A DNA stretch of 64,000 nucleotides from Ferrigenium kumadai (lineage in GTDB: Bacteria; Pseudomonadota; Gammaproteobacteria; Burkholderiales; Gallionellaceae). Both the position numbers and the translations under genes were made by a program. The DNA lies in the NCBI RefSeq assembly GCF_018324385.1, contig NZ_AP019536.1, forward strand, positions 124,001-188,000, read 5' to 3'. The notes under the pieces were generated by a model. It had not been told where the DNA came from, did not search any database, and saw only the letters and a list, made by a program, of their open reading frames with translations. Shown piece by piece: positions 55,783 through 64,000 of this stretch. Within the stretch, counting starts at the first letter, position 1. Each line of letters begins with the position of its first letter.

Positions 55783-58192
55783 CCTGCCGCAAAACGATCT
55801 GTTCGAAGGTATCGAAAGCGAAGAGCCTGTCGATACCCAGAACGAACAAGCAATGGACGAACCCGCAGCATCCGGCGGCGGTCGAGGAAATGTCCGCCAG
55901 TTCTCGCCGCTGCCGCCGCCGCCCGACGGCGACTCCGTGCCGCTCGCGCAGTACGCCGAGCGCGCCTATCTTGAATACGCCGTGTCGGTCGTCAAGGGCC
56001 GCGCGCTGCCGGACGTTTGCGACGGACAGAAGCCGGTGCAGCGCCGCATCCTCTACGCAATGCGCGAGATGGGGCTGGCGCACAACAGCAAGCATGTGAA
56101 ATCGGCGCGCGTCGTCGGCGAAGTGCTGGGCAAGTTCCACCCGCACGGCGACTCGTCGGCTTACGAGGCGATGGTGCGTCTGGCGCAGGGCTTCTCGATG
56201 CGCTATCCGCTGGTCGACGGCCAGGGCAACTTCGGTTCGCGCGACGGCGACAACCCGGCGGCGATGCGTTACACCGAGGCGCGCCTGACACCGATGGCCG
56301 ACCTGCTGCTGTCCGAGCTGAGCATGGGCACGGTGGACATGAAGCCGAACTACGACGGCCACTTCGAGGAGCCGGCGATGCTGCCCGCGCGCCTGCCGAT
56401 GGTGCTGCTCAACGGCGCATCCGGCATCGCGGTGGGCATGGCGACCGAGATCCCGTCGCACAACCTGCGCGAGATCGGCGCTGCTGCCGCGCTCTGCGTG
56501 CGCAATCCGGACTGCTCGAACGATGAGCTGCTGTCTTCCATCGCCGGTCCCGACCTGCCCAGCGGCGGGCAGATCATCTCGTCGCCGCACGAGATACGCG
56601 AGTGCTACCGCACCGGGCGCGGCTCGCTGAAGATGCGCGCGCGCTGGAAGATCGAGGAGATGGCGCGCGGCCAGTGGCGCGTGGCGGTGTACGAACTGCC
56701 GCACGGCACCTCCGCGAAGAAGGTCATGGAGGAGATCGAGGAGCTGACCAATCCCAAGGTCAAGGCCAACAAGAAAGCCCTGTCGCAGGAGCAGGTACAG
56801 AGCAAGCAACTGCTGTTGTCCGTGCTGGACAAGGTCTCCGACGAATCGGACAAGGACCATGCGGTGCGCCTGGTGTTCGAGCCGAAGTCGAGCCGCCAGT
56901 CCGCCGACGAGCTGATGACCATCCTGCTCGCGCACACCAGCCTGGAAAGTTCGCTGCAGCTCAACATGGTGATGATCGGCCTCGACGGAAGGCCGAAGCA
57001 GAAGCCCATGGCCGAGATCCTGCGCGAGTGGGCGCGCTTCCGCCTCGACACCGTGCGTCGCCGCTGCGAGCATCGCCTCGCGCAGGTCAACGACCGCATC
57101 CACATCCTCGACGGCCGCATGATCGTCTACCTCAACCTGGACGAAGTGATCGCGCTGATCCGCGAATCCGACGAGCCCAAGGCCGCGCTGATCGCGCGCT
57201 TCGAGCTGTCCGACCGGCAGGCCGAAGACATCCTTGAAATTCGCTTGCGCCAGCTGGCGAAGATGGAAGGCATCAAGATCGAGCGCGAGCTGCAACAGCT
57301 GAAGGACGAAGGTGCAGAGCTGAACAAGCTGCTCGGCTCGGATTCCGCGATGCGCCGCCGCGTGGCGAAGGAGATCGACGACGACATCAAGACCTTCGGC
57401 GACGACCGCCGCACGCTGATCGAGCAGGCCGAGCGCGTCGTGCTGACCGCGCAGGTCGTGGACGAGCCGGTCACGGTGGTTGTTTCCAAAAAACATTGGG
57501 GACGCACCAGGCAAGGCCACGGCCTCGACCTCTCCGGCATCTCGTTCAAGGAAGGCGACGGCCTGCTGGCCGCGTTCGAGTGCCGCACCACCGACCACTG
57601 CATCGTGATCTGCAGCAACGGCCGCGTGTGCAGCATCCCCGTGCACCAGCTACCCGGCGGCCGCGGCGACGGCGTGCCGCTGTCCACGTTGATCGACGTG
57701 GCGACGGGCGCGAAGATCGTCCACGTGATCTGCGGCAACGCCGAGCAGCACGTGATGCTGGCCACCGCCGCCGGTTACGGCTTCACCTGCACCATAGGCA
57801 ACATGGTCGGCCGCAACAAGGCGGGCAAGCAGTTCATCAGCGTGGAAGGCGAGCAGATCCTGTCGCCCGCATTCTTCACACCGTCGGAGAAATCGCTGGT
57901 CGTGGCCGCCTGCCGTTCCGGCCGCCTGCTGGCCTTCCTGCTGGCCGAGATGAAGCAGCTTTCAGGCGGCGGCAAAGGCGTCGTGGTGATGGGCATCGCG
58001 GAGGACGACGAGCTGGCTGCGGTCGCCGTGATCAACGATCCCAGGGTGACGGTGATCGCGCACGGTGGCGCCCGCGAGCAGGTCATGCAGCTTTCGGACA
58101 AAGACCTGCAAGGCCATTTCGGCAAACGCGCCCGGATGGGCAAGATGCTGCCGATGAAGGGGAAGGCGTTCGTGGTTGCGCTGAAGCCTTAG
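55775..58192 (+). CDS. parC: DNA topoisomerase IV subunit A
   Basis: DNA-cleaving subunit of topoisomerase IV. The 805-residue protein has an N-terminal extension of about 50 residues rich in Glu/Asp/Pro, then the winged-helix domain ([15 protein letters not shown]), the catalytic Tyr166 in [14 protein letters not shown], the coiled-coil arm, and a C-terminal pinwheel ([17 protein letters not shown]). It overlaps parE by eight bases and is followed by a strong terminator. Confidence 0.95.
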   Translation: MSNLPQNDLFEGIESEEPVDTQNEQAMDEPAASGGGRGNVRQFSPLPPPPDGDSVPLAQYAERAYLEYAVSVVKGRALPDVCDGQKPVQRRILYAMREMGLAHNSKHVKSARVVGEVLGKFHPHGDSSAYEAMVRLAQGFSMRYPLVDGQGNFGSRDGDNPAAMRYTEARLTPMADLLLSELSMGTVDMKPNYDGHFEEPAMLPARLPMVLLNGASGIAVGMATEIPSHNLREIGAAAALCVRNPDCSNDELLSSIAGPDLPSGGQIISSPHEIRECYRTGRGSLKMRARWKIEEMARGQWRVAVYELPHGTSAKKVMEEIEELTNPKVKANKKALSQEQVQSKQLLLSVLDKVSDESDKDHAVRLVFEPKSSRQSADELMTILLAHTSLESSLQLNMVMIGLDGRPKQKPMAEILREWARFRLDTVRRRCEHRLAQVNDRIHILDGRMIVYLNLDEVIALIRESDEPKAALIARFELSDRQAEDILEIRLRQLAKMEGIKIERELQQLKDEGAELNKLLGSDSAMRRRVAKEIDDDIKTFGDDRRTLIEQAERVVLTAQVVDEPVTVVVSKKHWGRTRQGHGLDLSGISFKEGDGLLAAFECRTTDHCIVICSNGRVCSIPVHQLPGGRGDGVPLSTLIDVATGAKIVHVICGNAEQHVMLATAAGYGFTCTIGNMVGRNKAGKQFISVEGEQILSPAFFTPSEKSLVVAACRSGRLLAFLLAEMKQLSGGGKGVVVMGIAEDDELAAVAVINDPRVTVIAHGGAREQVMQLSDKDLQGHFGKRARMGKMLPMKGKAFVVALKP

Positions 58193-58227
58193 GCGGGGTT
58201 CACTCGATCGGGGACTTGAAAAGAGAA

Positions 58228-58266
58228 ACAGCCAACCCTTGGGAAAGGGTTGGCTGTTTTTGTTTT
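58228..58266 (+). terminator. Strong intrinsic terminator after parC
   Basis: A perfect 13-bp stem, ACAGCCAACCCTT (58228-58240) with AAGGGTTGGCTGT (58245-58257), closes a GGGA loop and runs straight into five T, then G and four T. Confidence 0.95.
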
Positions 58267-58411
58267 GAGGTGAAAAAATGTACAGATATGTTTGGGCGTG
58301 GATAAGTTGGGGGAGGGGTGGTAGATTGCGAGGCGGTTTTTTAGTTATCCATGAAGAGCTGAAGGTGATTGGCTCTGCATGTTTTAGCCCTCTTTTCAAA
58401 AGGAGTTCCAC
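58267..58411. other. Spacer between the parC terminator and the first cassette gene
   Basis: About 145 AT-mixed bases with no ORF. It contains one 8-of-9 DnaA-box match (CGTGGATAA, near 58300) and AAAGGAG just before the first cassette gene. I could not identify an attI site, an integrase gene or a convincing promoter here; the left end of the cassette array is therefore not defined. Confidence 0.35.
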
Positions 58412-58846
58412 ATGACAGAAGAAACAACAAGCGCAGAGCTCACTCCGTTCGCCGTTCCGCACGACTGGTTCCTCCAGTCATTGGTAAATATGGCAAACGA
58501 CGGCATTGAAATCGGAGTTACATTGCAGGTCAGCGGGCTCCTTGTCTCCGGTGTCCTCGCGGGCGGAAAATCTTACTTTGAAGGTTTTGCGGAAGACTTC
58601 TCCAGCGGCCTTAACGATCCGGAGGCGGCCGAATCTGTGAGGGGTTCCTTTGCAAAGTACGGTGAGATATACAAAAAGGAAGGTGACGATGCGCCCCCTC
58701 TACCGCAATACATACATCTTAAGAACGCTCGCTTCTTCAATACGTCCGGCAACCCAATCCCCGGAAACAAAGGGGTTTGGTGGCGAGGCCGCATTTCAGA
58801 AGTCGCAGGTTTCACTCTGGGCAGTCTCGGTCAAGTAGAGGGCTAA
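58412..58846 (+). CDS. Cassette 1: GvpU-like protein
   Basis: A 144-residue soluble protein. Residues about 22-60 (LVNMANDGIEIGVTLQVSG, LLVSGVLAGGKSYFEGFAED) resemble the gas vesicle accessory protein GvpU family, but no gas vesicle genes are in the window, so the domain may serve another role. The start has AAGGAG 7 bases upstream. It is followed directly by an attC-like site, so I read it as a mobile gene cassette. It has its own base composition, lower in GC than parC. Confidence 0.6.
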   Translation: MTEETTSAELTPFAVPHDWFLQSLVNMANDGIEIGVTLQVSGLLVSGVLAGGKSYFEGFAEDFSSGLNDPEAAESVRGSFAKYGEIYKKEGDDAPPLPQYIHLKNARFFNTSGNPIPGNKGVWWRGRISEVAGFTLGSLGQVEG

Positions 58847-58909
58847 CCCATAATTCCAAGGGACGCGCCGCGATAAAGCCGCGTCGCGATCCTGATTCAG
58901 ACGTTAAAA
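58841..58909 (+). other. attC-like site 1
   Basis: GGCTAAC (58841-58847) and GTTAAAA (58903-58909) bracket a 69-base imperfect palindrome with GACGCG/CGCGTC-type inner arms. The outer cores differ from RYYYAAC and GTTRRRY at one position each. The gene stop codon TAA lies inside the left core, as is typical of cassette genes. Confidence 0.65.
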
Positions 58910-58937
58910 TTTCAAGCACGAAAGGAGAATGTGCCAA

Positions 58938-59570
58938 ATGATAGAAGCAATACTTGGAGGCATCGTAGCAATTATCTTGAGCATGATAGCCAATGTGCTT
59001 ACCCCGCTTTTCCAAGACTTCTTTAAAATTAAACCTGTTACAGTTCCGGATATACCAGAGCAACAAATACCGGAACCCGAGCCCTCGAATGTAGAAGAAT
59101 GGAGAGCCCAAAATCGCGCTAAGCTGGAAGCTGTTGTTGGCAAGGTATATTTTTATGGTTTCTCCTACTTCGCCATGTACATGGCATTCTTTATCCCTCT
59201 TTCTTTAAATGGAGGGCTTATTAATCCTACAGTAAATCTCATAGATTCAAAGTTGGCGATAGACTACGTCATCAATGAAGGCAATCTATCTACAATTTGC
59301 GCCATATTTGGTGTTCTAGCCTATGGCCCTTTCTGGAAGCTGTCGCAGCTTATAGCAAGTTTCATAAGCGCTATTGTCGTTCGATTTACGTTTGTAAATG
59401 AAGTCAAATATCTGGCATTCACAGTGCTTGCAATGGTCTTTTGGGCATTCTTTATTGCAGGCAATGTTTCCTGGGTTTTAAACGCTGATGCGGGTTGGTT
59501 TGATTCAATCAAGCTTTCACTAATCCTATGGTTTTTACTGTTCTTCTCCGCATTAGCAAACAAAAAATAA
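58938..59570 (+). CDS. Cassette 2: hypothetical polytopic membrane protein
   Basis: A 210-residue membrane protein I do not recognise. A helix occupies about residues 3-28, then a polar stretch with EQQIPEPEPSNVEEWR (about 35-65), then three or four helices from about 72 onward, ending SALANKK. The ATG at 58938 is chosen because GGAG is 10 bases upstream; ATG at 58929 lies too near it. Followed by attC-like site 2. Its composition is AT-richer than the chromosomal neighbours. Confidence 0.7.
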   Translation: MIEAILGGIVAIILSMIANVLTPLFQDFFKIKPVTVPDIPEQQIPEPEPSNVEEWRAQNRAKLEAVVGKVYFYGFSYFAMYMAFFIPLSLNGGLINPTVNLIDSKLAIDYVINEGNLSTICAIFGVLAYGPFWKLSQLIASFISAIVVRFTFVNEVKYLAFTVLAMVFWAFFIAGNVSWVLNADAGWFDSIKLSLILWFLLFFSALANKK

Positions 59571-59571
59571 A

Positions 59572-59644
59572 ATTTAACAAGGCGACTGCTGTCGGACAAA
59601 TTTTCCGCTGCGCTCCAAATTTGGCGCAGAGCGCGGCGCTAGCC
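59572..59644 (+). other. attC-like site 2
   Basis: ATTTAAC (59572-59578), a perfect RYYYAAC, opens a 73-base palindrome; the inner arms contain the paired AAATTT blocks and GGCGCAGAGCGC. The right core is GCTAGCC (59638-59644), one base off the GTTAGCC-type core often seen in attC sites with this inner sequence. Confidence 0.7.
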
Positions 59645-59661
59645 ACTTTGAGTTGCTGCAT

Positions 59662-60312
59662 ATGAATATTCCTCGCGCCAATCCAATTTCCGTTAGAAGC
59701 CTTTGGGAGAATAGTTGGGTCTTTGCGTTATATGGCTTATGTCTTGGGCTCGTTATTGGTGGCATGGAGACTCTGAACTTTGATCTTGCAAAGGTCGAGA
59801 CGTTAATGACAGAGCCTCTTTCGTTCTATTCATTTTCAATTCTGTCACTTGCTGGGCTTCTAGGGCTTGGAGTAATCAATGTAACAACGGCGAAGTCTGC
59901 CGAGGCGATGCATTCCTCTGGTTGGGTAACAAAGTTCTGGGTACCAATTTCGAATGCCGGGTTATCCACGGGTGCCATAGTGATGGGAATGATGTTTGGT
60001 TTGGCAATTGGCTTATTGCCGTGGGCTGGCACAGATGTGGAGGTTCAAAAACTCGTAAAGCTGTTGTTCGCAATGTCAGCCTTCGTGCTTGCTCTCCTGT
60101 ACCCGCTAACTTGGATGAAACGGTCTCTATTTGACTTAACCAAGAAAGAAGAAAAAACTTCTGTCGTTGCCGGCATTCTCTACTGCCTGGCCTTAGCAGT
60201 CGCATTTTGGTTTATTGACCAACAAGTATTCTGGCGCTTTCTACTCACTGTCGCAGTCGCCTCGTTGGTTGTCGGGTTCATAATTATGAAGTTAAACAAG
60301 AAACGTGGCTAA
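59662..60312 (+). CDS. Cassette 3: hypothetical polytopic membrane protein
   Basis: An unrecognised 216-residue protein with six or more predicted helices (about 20-40, 57-77, 98-117, 127-147, 165-185, 188-208) and a basic tail KLNKKRG. The ATG at 59662 follows attC-like site 2 by 17 bases and has no visible ribosome binding site, as in many cassette genes. It ends inside attC-like site 3. Confidence 0.7.
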   Translation: MNIPRANPISVRSLWENSWVFALYGLCLGLVIGGMETLNFDLAKVETLMTEPLSFYSFSILSLAGLLGLGVINVTTAKSAEAMHSSGWVTKFWVPISNAGLSTGAIVMGMMFGLAIGLLPWAGTDVEVQKLVKLLFAMSAFVLALLYPLTWMKRSLFDLTKKEEKTSVVAGILYCLALAVAFWFIDQQVFWRFLLTVAVASLVVGFIIMKLNKKRG

Positions 60313-60379
60313 CCCATCATTCCACCCACCGGCGCAAAAAACCGCGCAGTCCGGTGAATTCAAACGTTAAACGTTAGGC
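60307..60379 (+). other. attC-like site 3 with two tandem right cores
   Basis: The palindrome begins GGCTAACCCATCATTCCAC and shows inner arms ACCGG/CCGGT and the attC-style TGAATTCAAACG stretch. Two perfect GTTRRRY cores follow in tandem: GTTAAAC (60366-60372) and GTTAGGC (60373-60379). This is the strongest attC of the set. Confidence 0.85.
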
Positions 60380-60391
60380 ATAGGAGTTTGT

Positions 60392-60673
60392 ATGGACGGA
60401 AAAACAATTCAACTACTTGCAATTCTTGGGCTTGTCGGAAGTGTACTTCTCGCTGTCAGTCTTAATCGCGTGCTCTTCGAAGTACGTTTCGCAATTGATA
60501 CGCTTGCCTCGTCCATTGAGACCGTGGTTGGCAAAGGTGATGTTTACGTTTTTCGTGGGCTTGATGAGAGACTAAAGACAGCAAGTCGCATATCAAATTC
60601 TTGGGTTCGTGCGGGCATCTATTGCGTGTCCGCCTCAGCAGTACTGGCGGCGTGGAGCATCTATGTTTCCTAA
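60392..60673 (+). CDS. Cassette 4: small membrane protein of unknown function
   Basis: A 93-residue protein with helices at about 6-24 and 73-91 and a polar centre (TVVGKGDVYVFRGLDERLKT). AGGAG precedes the ATG. No relatives are recognised. It is followed by a short attC-like site. Confidence 0.65.
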   Translation: MDGKTIQLLAILGLVGSVLLAVSLNRVLFEVRFAIDTLASSIETVVGKGDVYVFRGLDERLKTASRISNSWVRAGIYCVSASAVLAAWSIYVS

Positions 60674-60716
60674 CCCTGCAATCAACCGGGCAGTCCGATT
60701 AATTCTACATTAGGGC
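60668..60716 (+). other. attC-like site 4 (short)
   Basis: TCCTAAC (60668-60674) and ATTAGGG (60709-60715) bracket about 48 bases. Both cores are one base off consensus (GTTAGGG would be near the typical right core). It is shorter than the others but has the same position after a gene stop. Confidence 0.55.
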
Positions 60717-60722
60717 GCTCAA

Positions 60723-61427
60723 GTGCAGCTATTCAAACTCATCAGGACAGCTTCCCGTGAAGCAAACGCGCTCGCCGCTGGTGCCGCAGCCCTATTGCTC
60801 GTAAAGATTCTTTTCCTTAATCGCTTCCCTAGCCTATTTGTTGGGGCGTACGACCTTGGCGTGATTGTTGAAGCCGTTTTGGCCTCAGTGGTTGCAAGCT
60901 ACGTCTTTTACCTCTTGGTCGTGCATGTCAAGGAGCAATCAGACCGCGAGGTACTTCGACCTTATGTCGAGAAACACACCAAGCGAGTCATTGGTGACTG
61001 CATCTCGCAGATCAACGAAATATCAAAAGCATCGGCCGTGACGCTTGACTTCAATACACTCTCGGAAGCGGAAGTGTGCTCTGCCTTCTCCAAGATCGCA
61101 CCATATTCTCAGGCTCCACTACTCATATCGGCCCAGTCGAACCAATACGCAAACTGGTTCCAGTATTTCATTCATTATGAGAGCCGCAGCAAAGGGAGCA
61201 TCCGTAAACTCCTTGATCAGCTACCGTTCTTGGATGCAACCCACGTGAGCAGCCTCACTGCAATCGATGACTGTCCGCACTTTGCTCGCCTAAGCTTTCT
61301 ACTCAATGTCAACGTCAACAACCCTGATCTAACAGCGTGGGCTAAGTCTTTTTATGAGTACTGTTTGTTATGCCGGGAACTAAATTCTCACTTGGTGCGG
61401 CTAGGCTTCTCATCAGCCGCGCCTTAA
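60723..61427 (+). CDS. Cassette 5: membrane-anchored protein of unknown function
   Basis: A 234-residue protein starting at GTG, with two N-terminal helices (about 16-33 and 45-68) and a soluble C-terminal domain of about 160 residues that I do not recognise (contains QSNQYANWFQYFIHY). No catalytic motif is visible. Followed by attC-like site 5. Confidence 0.7.
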   Translation: MQLFKLIRTASREANALAAGAAALLLVKILFLNRFPSLFVGAYDLGVIVEAVLASVVASYVFYLLVVHVKEQSDREVLRPYVEKHTKRVIGDCISQINEISKASAVTLDFNTLSEAEVCSAFSKIAPYSQAPLLISAQSNQYANWFQYFIHYESRSKGSIRKLLDQLPFLDATHVSSLTAIDDCPHFARLSFLLNVNVNNPDLTAWAKSFYEYCLLCRELNSHLVRLGFSSAAP

Positions 61428-61488
61428 CACTGCGCCCCAAGGGGCGCGGGGTAAAGCCGCGCAGCATCCTTTAGCTTGAACGTTAAGC
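61421..61488 (+). other. attC-like site 5
   Basis: CCTTAAC (61422-61428) and the perfect GTTAAGC (61482-61488) bracket a GC-rich palindrome with CTGCGC/GCGCAG and GCCCC/GGGGC arms. It is the last site seen in the array. Confidence 0.75.
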
Positions 61489-61613
61489 GTCAGCTTTGGG
61501 CAGCCACCAGATGTAAAACTAATTAGCCAGTAAGGCCGCTACCCGAGAAGCGGAAGTTCTTAGGGGTGCTTGCCGAACTTCACGAACGACGCATTCGGCT
61601 GTATTTCTGTGAA
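61489..61613. other. Gene-less stretch between the cassette array and the two-component genes
   Basis: About 125 bases after the last attC-like site with no ORF on either strand. It might be the degraded remainder of another cassette, but no right-hand core was found. Confidence 0.35.
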
Positions 61614-63023
61614 TTAAGAGGGGCGCCTTCGCATTTCATTTGATGCGCAAAAGCACACTCCGATCCTCGTCCCAATCCCACCGCTCCCCGCATCCAGCCT
61701 GATCTCCGCACCGTGCCGCTTGGCGACCTCGGCCACGATGGCGAGGCCGAGGTCGCTGCCGCTCTGGCCGCTGCCGAGGATGCGGTAGAAGCGTTCGAAC
61801 ACGCGTTCGCGGTGTTCCGGCGCGATGCCGGGGCCGTTGTCTTCCACGTATAGCTCCGCGCCGTCTGCGGTGGTGCCGACGCCGACGGTGATGTGTCCGC
61901 CTTCGGGGGTGTAGCGGATGGCGTTGTCGATCAGGTTGTTGAGCATCTCCGTGAGGCTGGCCGCATCGCCTTGTATTTCCACCGTTGCGGATGTGCTTTC
62001 GTAGCCGAGGTCGATGTTCTTTTCCAGGGCCATCTGCACCCAGTTGACGGTGCATTCCTGCGCCAGGTGGTTGAGGCTCAGCGTGGTGAAGCTTTCGGTG
62101 CCTTGTCCGCCCGGCTCGTTGCGGGCCAGCGCGAGCAGCTGGTTGACCAGGCGGATGCCGTGCTGGGTGCTGGTGAGGATGTGTTCGAGCGCGTGCTGTT
62201 TCTGTTCCGGGTCGTTCGTGCGCAATGCCAGTTCGGATTGGGTCTTCAGCCCGGCGAACGGTGTGCGCAACTGGTGTGCCGCGTCGGCGACGAAGCGCTG
62301 CTGGGCCTGCATGACTTGCTTCAGCCGTTCGAGCAGGTCGTTCACCGCATCGATCAGCGGCCGCACTTCGGCGGGCGCCTGGCTGCCGTCGAGCTGGCTC
62401 AGGTCGTCTCGCTTGCGGTTCAGCACTTCGTTCCGCAGACGTTCGAGCGGACGCAGGCCCTGCTTCAATCCGTACCACACGACGGCAAGGGCGATCAGGG
62501 TCAGCAGCAGTTGCGGGATGACGATGTTGGAAAGGATGCCGCGGATGAGCGCCTGGCGTTGCTGCGTGGTCTCGGCGACGTGCAGCTGCAGCACCCCGCC
62601 GTTGGACTTGTAGACCAGGCTGACCATGCGCGTCTTCTGTCCTTCGCGTTCGCCGTTGCTGAACAGCGGGCCGGTCCGGTCGCGCCGGTACGAGAGCGGG
62701 CGCAGGGTGTTGCCGTTGCCCGCGAGCTTGCGTCCTTCGCTGTCGGTGACGGTATAGACCACCTTGTCCGGCATGCCGGGGTCCGAGCCGTCGGGGAGGT
62801 CGGGTATCACGTCCAGCTGTTCGTTGCCGCTGCCGAGCTTCAGGTCGTCCGCGATCGCATAAGCGCGTTGCAGCAGCACTAGGTCGTAGGGCTGGTTGGC
62901 ATAGTTGATGGTGGCGAAATAGCCGACGACGGTGCTGACCAGCCACAGCAGGTAGAGCGAGATCATCAGCCGCTGCATGAGGTAGCTGCGCAGGGAAAGG
63001 ATCTTGGTTTCCATGGCGCTCAT
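61614..63023 (-). CDS. Sensor histidine kinase (TctE/QseC-like)
   Basis: Inner-membrane sensor kinase of 469 residues. Two helices (about 15-37 and 165-188) enclose a periplasmic domain of the 2CSK_N type (about 40-160) as in TctE. HAMP (about 190-245), then the H-box with His250 in DAAHQLRTPFAGL, N-box NLIDNAIRYTPEGG, G1 VEDNGPGI, F-box and G2 GSDLGLAIV follow. It lies 40 bases after the response regulator and shares its transcript. It may sense a carboxylate, given the TctE kinship and the DUF4212 neighbour. Confidence 0.9.
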   Translation of the reverse strand: MSAMETKILSLRSYLMQRLMISLYLLWLVSTVVGYFATINYANQPYDLVLLQRAYAIADDLKLGSGNEQLDVIPDLPDGSDPGMPDKVVYTVTDSEGRKLAGNGNTLRPLSYRRDRTGPLFSNGEREGQKTRMVSLVYKSNGGVLQLHVAETTQQRQALIRGILSNIVIPQLLLTLIALAVVWYGLKQGLRPLERLRNEVLNRKRDDLSQLDGSQAPAEVRPLIDAVNDLLERLKQVMQAQQRFVADAAHQLRTPFAGLKTQSELALRTNDPEQKQHALEHILTSTQHGIRLVNQLLALARNEPGGQGTESFTTLSLNHLAQECTVNWVQMALEKNIDLGYESTSATVEIQGDAASLTEMLNNLIDNAIRYTPEGGHITVGVGTTADGAELYVEDNGPGIAPEHRERVFERFYRILGSGQSGSDLGLAIVAEVAKRHGAEIRLDAGSGGIGTRIGVCFCASNEMRRRPS

Positions 63024-63063
63024 GCCGGTGCTTGCACGTTTGGGAATGTGGGGAAAATGGCGG

Positions 63064-63735
63064 TCAGGGCAGACTGTCGATGACGTAACCCAGGCCGCGG
63101 ATGGTGCGGATCGTCACGCCGGCGGGCGCGATCTTTTTCCGCAGGCGATGGATGTAGACCTCGATGGCGTTGCTGCTGGCCTCTTCCGAATAACTGTAGA
63201 TGCGCTCCAGCAGCTGCTCCTTGCTGATGACGCGCCCGGCGCGCAGCATCAGCGCTTCCAGCACGCCGAGTTCGCGCGTGGTGAGGTCCAGTGGTTTTCC
63301 GTCGATAGCGGCACGCCGTTCTATGCTGTCGAACGTGAGCGAGCCGCAAGTCAGCAGGGGGTTGGTGCCGCATTGGCCGCGCCGGAGCAGGGCGCGGGTG
63401 CGCGCCTCCAGTTCCTGCAGGTTGAACGGCTTGGACAGGTAGTCGTCGGCGCCGAGGTCGAGTCCCTTCACGCGGTCTTCCACGCTGTCCCTCGCCGTGA
63501 GGATGATGACGGGCACGTGGTTGTTGCGCTCGCGCAGGTTGCGCAGGACGGTGAAGCCATCGAGCTTCGGCAGCTGGATGTCGAGGACGATCAGGTCGAA
63601 CGGCTGTCCCCCTTTCAGGATGGTGTCTGCCTCCGACCCGTCCGCCACCCGGTCGACGGCATAGCCGGCCTGCTGCATGGCGCGAGTCAGGCCATCGGCC
63701 AGTACTTCATCGTCTTCGGCGATCAGGATGCGCAT
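63064..63735 (-). CDS. OmpR/PhoB-family response regulator
   Basis: A 223-residue regulator with a receiver domain (acidic pair Glu7-Asp8-Asp9, phosphorylation site Asp52 in LIVLDIQLPKLDG, Thr and Lys in LTARDS and LSKPF) and a winged-helix DNA-binding domain (ELGVLEALMLRAGRVISKEQ). It is the first gene of the two-gene operon and is divergent from the DUF4212 gene, which it may control. Confidence 0.94.
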   Translation of the reverse strand: MRILIAEDDEVLADGLTRAMQQAGYAVDRVADGSEADTILKGGQPFDLIVLDIQLPKLDGFTVLRNLRERNNHVPVIILTARDSVEDRVKGLDLGADDYLSKPFNLQELEARTRALLRRGQCGTNPLLTCGSLTFDSIERRAAIDGKPLDLTTRELGVLEALMLRAGRVISKEQLLERIYSYSEEASSNAIEVYIHRLRKKIAPAGVTIRTIRGLGYVIDSLP

Positions 63736-63922
63736 CTTGCGGGACTCAGGGGTTCCTCAGGGAGTGGCGGCAGGACAGGCTGTCTGCCTTGTGTCCGAGC
63801 CATTGTAATTGGCGGGGTGGAAATGTCAAAAGCGTGCGGCAATTTGCGTAAGGGTGCATTGGATGGCTGCCTGCGGAGTAGAATCGGCAACCGTCTTGAT
63901 ACGCGATAAAACAGGGGGACGC

Positions 63923-64000
63923 ATGCAGCTCACCGAGAAGCACCGACAGTACTGGCACAGGAATCTCCGGCTGACGGCGGTGCTGCTGGCGATCTGGTTC
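63923..64000 (+). CDS. DUF4212 protein (truncated by window end)
   Basis: Only the first 26 codons are present: MQLTEKHRQYWHRN then LRLTAVLLAIWF. The KHRxYWxxNLRL opening is that of DUF4212, the small subunit that accompanies certain sodium:solute symporters. AGGGGG precedes the ATG. The symporter should follow outside the window. The two-component operon is divergent 187 bases upstream. Confidence 0.75.
   Translation, partial: MQLTEKHRQYWHRNLRLTAVLLAIWF

Overview
The window is about 64 kb of chromosome from a Gram-negative betaproteobacterium. Gene order and protein style (engB-hemB, mrcA divergent from pilMNOPQ, aroKB-dgt-gltBD-hemE, priA, mreBCD-mrdA-rodA-rlpA, xerC-DUF484-dapF) suggest Nitrosomonadales, perhaps Gallionellaceae. 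That placement comes from reading the proteins, not from a phylogeny. Most of the sequence is GC-rich housekeeping DNA with short intergenic gaps. No rRNA, tRNA, CRISPR array, insertion sequence or prophage was recognised.

Layout: 1-4.6 kb, engB (5' truncated), a hemB-RNA-like leader, hemB, and on the minus strand mrcA plus a small nucleotidyltransferase-like gene. 4.7-9.7 kb, the pilMNOPQ type IV pilus operon with a strong terminator. 9.7-20 kb, aroK-aroB-dgt, gltB-gltD, hemE. 20-25.6 kb, two perfect DnaA boxes before priA, a membrane protein with one CxxCH motif, an FAD-linked dehydrogenase and an NYN-domain nuclease. 25.6-27.9 kb, an AT-richer accessory insert holding a HicB-like remnant, a putative anti-phage dCTP deaminase and a linked 62-codon gene with a strong ribosome binding site. 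28-32.5 kb, argS, a SPOR protein, dsbA, an SDR and an RquA-like enzyme. 32.5-35.7 kb, gatCAB (minus). 35.8-43.4 kb, the elongasome genes mreBCD-mrdA-rodA-rlpA and pldA. 43.7-48.4 kb, a minus-strand run of rRNA methyltransferase, xerC, DUF484, dapF, tag and a CoA-binding protein. 48.5-53.6 kb, a cNMP/CBS/nucleotidyltransferase protein, a DnaQ-like exonuclease, a DUF485 protein and an ActP-like symporter with an unusual insertion. 53.8-58.2 kb, parE-parC. 58.4-61.5 kb, a run of five promoter-poor ORFs, each followed by an attC-like site: an integron cassette array without a visible integrase. 61.6-64 kb, a two-component system divergent from a truncated DUF4212 gene.

The two accessory regions hold the most novelty. 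The cassette array carries one GvpU-like protein and four unrecognised membrane proteins. The defence-type locus couples a P-loop-like/deaminase protein to a tiny downstream gene of unknown function. Smaller curiosities are a REP hairpin supplying a stop codon, a dispersed palindrome that forms the start of an SDR gene, and the roughly 120-residue insertion in the symporter. Functions are assigned from motifs and family knowledge; no database search was run.
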